Shown here piece by piece: positions 59,593-64,000 of a stretch of DNA of 64,000 bases. The notes under the pieces are model-generated. The model worked only from the letters and a program-made list of their open reading frames with translations, searched no databases and was not told the DNA's origin. Source of the stretch: Actinoplanes palleronii (lineage in GTDB: Bacteria > Actinomycetota > Actinomycetes > Mycobacteriales > Micromonosporaceae); contig NZ_BOMS01000051.1 in NCBI RefSeq assembly GCF_016862315.1, positions 62,001 through 126,000 on the forward strand, in the 5' to 3' direction. The position numbers and the translations under genes were made by a program. Positions within the stretch are counted from its first letter, which is position 1. Each line of letters opens with the position of its first letter.

Positions 59593-60120
59593 ATGCCGTT
59601 GACGAACCCCTGGCTGGCCGACCCGACACCCACCCGGAAACTGCCGCCGGACCGGCTCGAGGAACGCATCCGCAACCTGCTGTCCAGCCAGAACATGTGT
59701 GTCCTGGCCACCACCGGCCCGGACGGCCCGCTGGCCACGCCGGTGCGGTTTTACGCCCTGGACCTCGCGGTGATGTTCACGGCCTCGCCCCGCTCGCCGA
59801 AGATCCGCAACCTGATCGCCGACCCGCGCGTCTCGGTCGGCATCTTCGCGCCCCTGGTCGGCCTGGCCAGCAGCCGGGGCGCCCAACTCTTCGGCCGTGC
59901 CCGCCTGCTCGGCCCGGAGGACCCGGAGCAGATCCGCTACTGGGAAGCGTTCCGCTGGGAGAACGAACACGCCGAACGCGGCCGCCCCCTCACCGAGCCA
60001 CCCGCCGAAACCCTGATCGTCATCGACCCCGACCGGATCGTCTACACCGAACACTGGCTCCGCCGCGACGGCTTCGCCCCACGCCAGACCTGGCACCCCA
60101 CCCCAGCTCCCCACGCATGA
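59593..60120 (+). CDS. PNPOx-like split-barrel flavin/F420-binding family protein
   Basis: A 175-residue single-domain split-barrel protein. LLSSQNMCVLATTGPDGPLATPVRFYALDLAVMF is the core (part shown), followed by SPRSPKIRNLIADPRVSVGIF, a common nucleotide-cofactor contact. The substrate is unknown. ATG 59593 is chosen; TTG 59587 is in frame. The last four codons and stop (GCTCCCCACGCATGA) match the end of the palindromic repeat found downstream, so the repeat array has supplied the end of this gene. The gene is likely monocistronic. Confidence 0.75.
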   Translation: MPLTNPWLADPTPTRKLPPDRLEERIRNLLSSQNMCVLATTGPDGPLATPVRFYALDLAVMFTASPRSPKIRNLIADPRVSVGIFAPLVGLASSRGAQLFGRARLLGPEDPEQIRYWEAFRWENEHAERGRPLTEPPAETLIVIDPDRIVYTEHWLRRDGFAPRQTWHPTPAPHA

Positions 60121-60148
60121 CGCTGCTGCCGCTCGTGTGGGGACTTCT

Positions 60149-60315
60149 TGCGTGGGGACTTTAGGTGCGCTGCGCGCCCCAACTCCCCACGCACGGCGGT
60201 TCGGCGGTTGGTGTGGGGACTTTCGGTGCGCTGCGCGCCGAAACTCCCCACGCCTGATGGTGCTGCCGCTTGTGTGGGGACTTTCGGTGCGCTGCGCGCC
60301 CTAACTCCCCGCGCG
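60149..60315 (+). repeat. Array of three 45-bp palindromes with 61-bp period (locus 2)
   Basis: Units lie at 60149-60193, 60210-60254 and 60271-60315, each with 21-base arms around CTG and 16-base spacers. They belong to the same family as 37970-38136 (shared GTGGGGACTT and GCGCTGCGCGCC). A partial fourth unit (60107-60148) overlaps the end of the upstream gene. The array separates two convergent genes. Confidence 0.9.
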
Positions 60316-60374
60316 ACCGCGCGACCGCGCGACCGCGCGACCGCGCGACCGCGCGACCGCGCGACCGCGCGACC
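60311..60374. repeat. Eight perfect copies of an 8-bp repeat
   Basis: GCGCGACC is repeated eight times without change. It starts within the last palindrome unit and ends two bases before the stop codon of the LPXTG gene on the minus strand. Confidence 0.95.
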
Positions 60375-60376
60375 GC

Positions 60377-61804
60377 TCAGGCCTCTGGTCGGCGTCGACG
60401 TGCCCCCAGCACGAACGCGCACACCCCGCCCACCAACAACCCCGCCCCGGTGATGAACAGCGGAGCAACCCGCGGCCCGGTGACCGGCAGCGTGTCCGCC
60501 GACGTATCGGTGGCCACCGACTTGCGACCCGGCTCCGGCGCCACCGCGGCCGCCTCCAGCATCCCGATCCCCAGGTCCGCGACCACTGCGGACGGTTCGT
60601 ACCCGGCCTCACCCCGGCCCGCCGCGGAAACCCGCAGCACGGACACCTTGATCGCGGTCGCCCGCGCGGCCAGCGCCCGCCCCTTCGACGCCTGCCGCAC
60701 CTCACCGAGCGAGATCCGCACGATCGCCTTCCCGCCCGGCACCCTCTCCAGCGGCGCCACCGCACCCGGCCCGGAAGAAGCCGACTTGGACGGCACCGGC
60801 AACCCGGGAATCGAGGGAACCGGTGACGACTCGGGCGGCAGCACCGGCACCGTCCCGGACTCCGTAGTCGGCCCCAGATCACTGATCGTCACATCGACCT
60901 GGTCACTGGGCGTGTCGAGCTTCGTACCGGAAATCCCCGGCCCGGACACCTCGACCACCGCGGGCTGATAGCGGACCTGGCCGCCGTCGGCGGCGGACAT
61001 CGAGACCCGCAGGGTCGGCGCGCGCAGGATCCGGATCCGGACCTTGCCGCCGGCGAGGTCGATCCGGCCGGTGTTCACGGTCGCCGACGCGACCGACCGG
61101 ATGTGGCCGTCCCGCCGGTTCAGCGCCGTGCTGCTCCGGCTCGAGGCCTTCTCCGGTACGCGGACCAGCTCCCCGTTCGCGCCGGTCAGCGTGATCCGGC
61201 CGAGCTCGGTCGTGGAGCGGGAGATGTCCCCACCGGAAGCGCCGCAGCCCACCGTGGCGTCCCAGCGGGCCTGCGCGGACATCGCCCCGGAGTCCACCTG
61301 GATCGGCCCGAACCGCTTGACCCCGGTGTGCTGCTCGGTCGCCTTGGTGCGCGACGGCGGCGCCTGCTGCAGCACCTGTTCGGCCGCCGGAGCCCCCGGC
61401 ACCCGCCCGTTCAGGATCAGCCCGGCCGCCGCCGATTTCACCGGCGCATCCGCGATCATGACGCTCCGTGAGTCTCCGAGCCCGACACCGCTGATCAATT
61501 GCTGGGTGTCACTGTCCGAAACGACCGCACCCCCGGCCTCACCCCCAGCGGGGGAGGAAGAAGGCGTCACCGTCGGCCGCTCCCCGCTGTCCCGCTTCGT
61601 GATCCCGGCACCGTGCTCCCGCTTCACCACCCCGCGAAGATCCAGCCGTTCGATCCGCAGCAACTCCGCCTCGGACTGCGCCGCATACCGCTGAGTGCCC
61701 GCACAGGGGGCCGGCGCCCCCGCGAATGCCGGGCCGGGCACGCCCAGCACCCCCGCGAACCCGATCGCAGCGACACTGGCGGCCAGCGATGTAGCGCTCG
61801 TCAT
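60377..61804 (-). CDS. LPXTG-anchored surface protein (SCO1860-like)
   Basis: A 475-residue exported protein. A signal peptide (AASVAAIGFAGVLGVPGPAFA) is followed by two similar extracellular regions rich in Ser, Thr and Ala. The C-terminus has LPVTG, a hydrophobic helix (FITGAGLLVGGVCAFVLG) and RRRR, the complete sortase sorting signal. It resembles the actinomycete family called SCO1860 (LAETG-anchored). The function is unknown. ATG 61804 is set by AGGA upstream on the minus strand and by the signal peptide. No sortase gene is in the window. Its 3' end lies beside the repeat arrays. Confidence 0.78.
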   Translation of the reverse strand: MTSATSLAASVAAIGFAGVLGVPGPAFAGAPAPCAGTQRYAAQSEAELLRIERLDLRGVVKREHGAGITKRDSGERPTVTPSSSPAGGEAGGAVVSDSDTQQLISGVGLGDSRSVMIADAPVKSAAAGLILNGRVPGAPAAEQVLQQAPPSRTKATEQHTGVKRFGPIQVDSGAMSAQARWDATVGCGASGGDISRSTTELGRITLTGANGELVRVPEKASSRSSTALNRRDGHIRSVASATVNTGRIDLAGGKVRIRILRAPTLRVSMSAADGGQVRYQPAVVEVSGPGISGTKLDTPSDQVDVTISDLGPTTESGTVPVLPPESSPVPSIPGLPVPSKSASSGPGAVAPLERVPGGKAIVRISLGEVRQASKGRALAARATAIKVSVLRVSAAGRGEAGYEPSAVVADLGIGMLEAAAVAPEPGRKSVATDTSADTLPVTGPRVAPLFITGAGLLVGGVCAFVLGARRRRPEA

Positions 61805-61926
61805 GTGGCAGGTCCTTTCGACGTGGGCCGCCGGGGCGGTGTCTACGGGACTGGCCAACGAGGGTCGATGAGGCCGGATGCGCGGCGTCTATGCGACAAC
61901 CCTCGCGGGTAGTTCAAATCCGGCAT

Positions 61927-61955
61927 TTGGTGCAGCTTGTCCGGGGTCGTAGGGT
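61927..61955 (+). promoter_or_regulatory. Leaderless promoter of the RicT-like gene
   Basis: TTGGTG (61927-61932) and TAGGGT (61950-61955) are 17 bases apart, and the -10 box ends six bases before the ATG at 61962. No ribosome site intervenes. Confidence 0.55.
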
Positions 61956-61961
61956 TACCGC

Positions 61962-62804
61962 ATGGGCATGCTGTGCGCGGTCAGCTTCAACCGATACGGC
62001 CGCCTCTACTACCTCGATCCGGGTGAGTTCACGCCCTCGGTCGGCGACCGCGTGCTGGTCCCCACCGACGACGGCCCCGAGGTGGCGGAGTGCGTCTGGG
62101 CACCCCAGTGGGTCAGCGAGGAAACCGACGGTTTCCCCAAGGTCATCGGCCTGGCCGTTGACGACGATCTGCGCCGCGACGAGCTGCTCCGCAAACGCAA
62201 GGCCGAGGCCAAGGTCGCCGCCAAAAAGCTGATCAAGGCGCACGAGCTGCCGATGAAAGTGGTCGCCGTCGATCACGTCCTCGATCAGGGCAGCGCCAAC
62301 GGCCCCCGCACCACGATCTACTTCACCGCGCCGCACCGGGTCGACTTCCGCTCGCTGGTCCGCGATCTCGGCGCCACCCTGCACTGCCGGGTCGAGCTGC
62401 GCCAGCTCTCGGCCCGCGACTCGGCCCGCGTCCAGGGCGGCATCGGCTCGTGCGGTCGCGACCTGTGCTGCGCCACCTTCCTGACCGATTTTGAGCCGGT
62501 CACCATCCGGATGGCGAAGGACCAGGACCTCCCGCTCAACCCCCTGCGGATCTCCGGCGCCTGCGGCCGCCTGATGTGTTGCCTGAAATACGAACACCCG
62601 CTCTACCAGGCATTCCAGGCGACCGCCCCGGCCATCGGCACCCGCGTGACCACCCCCGAGGGCGGCGACGGCCGCGTCGTCGCGCACAGCGTCCCGAAGG
62701 ACTCGGTCGTGGTCCGCCTCGACTCCGACGGCTCCCGTTGCTCCTGCTCCCGCGCCTCGGTCTGCGCCCCGCGCCAGGCACACGACGCCGAATACAACCC
62801 CTAA
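61962..62804 (+). CDS. PSP1-domain protein, RicT/YaaT-like
   Basis: A 280-residue protein homologous to Bacillus RicT (YaaT), part of the Y-complex that aids RNA processing and sporulation there. MLCAVSFNRYGRLYYLDPG begins the PSP1 region; FTAPHRVDFRSLVRDL is conserved. Two cysteine clusters, GIGSCGRDLCCATF and ACGRLMCCLKYE, match the residues that bind iron-sulfur clusters in the Bacillus complex. Residues CSCSRASVC at the end add more cysteines. RicA and RicF homologues are not seen here. Translation is probably leaderless. Linkage to holB and tmk is a conserved trait. Confidence 0.88.
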   Translation: MGMLCAVSFNRYGRLYYLDPGEFTPSVGDRVLVPTDDGPEVAECVWAPQWVSEETDGFPKVIGLAVDDDLRRDELLRKRKAEAKVAAKKLIKAHELPMKVVAVDHVLDQGSANGPRTTIYFTAPHRVDFRSLVRDLGATLHCRVELRQLSARDSARVQGGIGSCGRDLCCATFLTDFEPVTIRMAKDQDLPLNPLRISGACGRLMCCLKYEHPLYQAFQATAPAIGTRVTTPEGGDGRVVAHSVPKDSVVVRLDSDGSRCSCSRASVCAPRQAHDAEYNP

Positions 62805-62838
62805 AACCTATTTTGTACGACCTGGGCACAGCCCCGCC

Positions 62839-62895
62839 GAGCACACCCCACGCCGTGACCGGTCCTGACCGATTCAGGGCCGCCGGGGTGTGCTC
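62839..62895. terminator. Compound hairpin between convergent genes
   Basis: GAGCACACCCC and GGGGTGTGCTC form a perfect 11-bp outer stem around 35 bases, with an inner CGGTC/GACCG hairpin. It may terminate both the RicT-like and phosphoesterase transcripts. Confidence 0.55.
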
Positions 62896-62935
62896 CCGGG
62901 GCCGACCCGGGCTCGCTCCGCTTCGCCGGCAATCG

Positions 62936-64000
62936 TCACGGTCGTGAAGTCCCCGGCCCGGCGACCGCGATCGGTGGCTCGATCCGGTGCACGGTCAGCG
63001 GCTGCTCCGGACGCAGCCACGGCGTGTGCACCTCGCCCTCCGGGTCGGCGGCCCACTGGTGGCAGACCTGGTCGACGCCGAGCGGGTGGATGGTCAACGT
63101 CCCGTCCGCGGCGATGTGCATCCGCAGGAAGCTCTTCGCGTCCTCGATGCCCTGGCCCGCGTACAGCTCGTTGAGGTTGACGTCGAACGTCGACGCGACG
63201 AGCAGGTACAGCGCGACCAGCTGGGTCGACAGGATGGCGATCACCGGCCCGTAGAGGATCGCCGCCACCACGAACGGCCCCGGCCACGCCCACTCCTGGA
63301 ACGGCAGCCGCAACCACACCCAGGTGCCCCCGGCGGCCAGCGCGATCTGCGCCAGCCCGTGCGAGACCCCCAGGATCCAGTGCCGCGCGTGTTTCGCCGA
63401 GGACGCGCCCGGCGGTTTCGCGAACAGCACCGTCCCGGCCAGGATCAGCACGAGCATCAGCAGCAGCGGGATGCTGAACAGCCGCTGGATGCTGCCACCC
63501 TGCCGGGCCGCGCCGGCCATCGGCAGCATGGTCAGCGTGTGGATGATGCCGAGCATGGTGGCGAACCCGGCGTTGCGCCGCTGAATCCGGTGGAACACGC
63601 CCCAGCCCAGTTTCCGCGACGTCGACGGGTCCGGGAAACGGGACACCAGTTCGTACTCCCGGCTGCGGGAGCGGCTGCGGGTCATCGTCTCCCGGGGCGG
63701 CACAACCAGTTTCGGTGGCAGCTTGTGCGTGCCCAGCAGGTACGCCCCGCCGCCACCGCAGGTGATCAGCTCCCGGTCCTCGCCGGTGTAGCGCGCGTAG
63801 TGGTGCAGGTCGCCGGAGACCAGCACCCGCACCTGCGCCCGGGTCGGCGCCAGGATGGTGCGGATGAAGTAGTCGACAGCGTCGTACGCCTCGGGGTTGT
63901 CCTTCGCCTTCACCCACGTCGGCGACGGCGCCATCAGGATGATCCGGTCGTCCGGCCCGACCTCCCGGGCGGCTTTCTCGAAATAGAGCAGCTGCGGGTC
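62936..64000 (-). CDS. Metallophosphoesterase-like membrane protein (partial)
   Basis: The frame is open to the window edge, so the N-terminus is missing; 354 codons are visible. The early visible part holds VLVSGDLHHYARYT and ITCGGGGAYLLGTHKLPP, matching the C-terminal metal-binding loop (GDxHHY) of calcineurin-like phosphoesterases. A membrane region of about four helices follows (IPLLLMLVLILAGTVLF, FVVAAILYGPVIAILSTQLVALYLLV). Residues after it form a soluble tail. An ATG at 63934 is internal and not the start, because conserved residues continue upstream (LLYFEKAAREVGPDDRIIL). The substrate is unknown. Confidence 0.75.
   Translation of the reverse strand, partial: DPQLLYFEKAAREVGPDDRIILMAPSPTWVKAKDNPEAYDAVDYFIRTILAPTRAQVRVLVSGDLHHYARYTGEDRELITCGGGGAYLLGTHKLPPKLVVPPRETMTRSRSRSREYELVSRFPDPSTSRKLGWGVFHRIQRRNAGFATMLGIIHTLTMLPMAGAARQGGSIQRLFSIPLLLMLVLILAGTVLFAKPPGASSAKHARHWILGVSHGLAQIALAAGGTWVWLRLPFQEWAWPGPFVVAAILYGPVIAILSTQLVALYLLVASTFDVNLNELYAGQGIEDAKSFLRMHIAADGTLTIHPLGVDQVCHQWAADPEGEVHTPWLRPEQPLTVHRIEPPIAVAGPGTSRP

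Overview
The window is high-GC DNA with dense, tightly packed genes and many GTG starts. It comes from an actinomycete, most probably a member of the Micromonosporaceae (Actinoplanes-like). Supporting traits are a BldG-type anti-anti-sigma factor with its anti-sigma partner, an MFS-thymidylate kinase fusion, type VII secretion (WXG100/EccE) genes, a Tad pilus locus beside a DEAD/DEAH helicase, and a lysine-type (K+-independent) membrane pyrophosphatase. Genus is inference. No tRNA, rRNA, transposase, prophage or CRISPR array was seen.

Layout. 1-9580: the 3' half of the complex I operon (nuoG partial, nuoH-N), closed by a strong terminator. 9.6-16 kb: an FMN-barrel protein, a long-chain polyprenyl diphosphate synthase (probably for menaquinone), a divergent MFS/IclR pair, a zinc-finger anti-sigma factor, a RarD-type permease and a small holin-like membrane protein. 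16-23 kb: a type VII secretion locus with EccE, two WXG100 proteins, and a 1122-residue two-SseB-domain protein carrying heptapeptide repeats, followed by a small coupled partner. 23-32 kb: an alpha/beta hydrolase lacking its usual nucleophile, a lipoprotein, a secreted M6 metallopeptidase, acetyl-CoA synthetase, a degenerate Fic protein, a PH-domain membrane protein and a HAD phosphatase.

32.5-41.6 kb: a STAS protein, then the Tad/Flp pilus operon (CpaE-like, TadA, TadB, a small unknown ORF, TadC, Flp, TadE, TadG-like). A convergent DEAD/DEAH helicase and bldG with its anti-sigma partner follow. 41.7-50 kb: hppA behind a structured leader, a lipoprotein and hypothetical pair, topA, and a sugar-lactone oxidase divergent from a TetR regulator. 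50.9-64 kb: a PLP aldolase/racemase-like enzyme, MFS-tmk, a divergent GDSL esterase and GH10 xylanase, holB, a second secretion module (YbaB-like, EspC-like, WXG-like), a PNPOx-like protein, an LPXTG-anchored protein, a RicT-like PSP1 protein and the C-terminal part of a metallophosphoesterase. The tmk-holB-ricT order is the one known from Bacillus, here split by inserted surface and secretion genes.

Most unusual features. A 45-bp palindrome recurs in three tandem units with an exact 61-bp period at two distant loci, both at convergent gene ends, and its changes favour a plus-strand RNA hairpin. The tmk fusion has an ideal ribosome site placed before an ATC codon. A Fic-fold protein has lost its catalytic residues but keeps an inhibitory motif. 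A 67-codon ORF in the tad operon is coupled by TGATG overlaps at both ends. DnaA-box-like sequences lie upstream of all three secretion or pilus gene sets.
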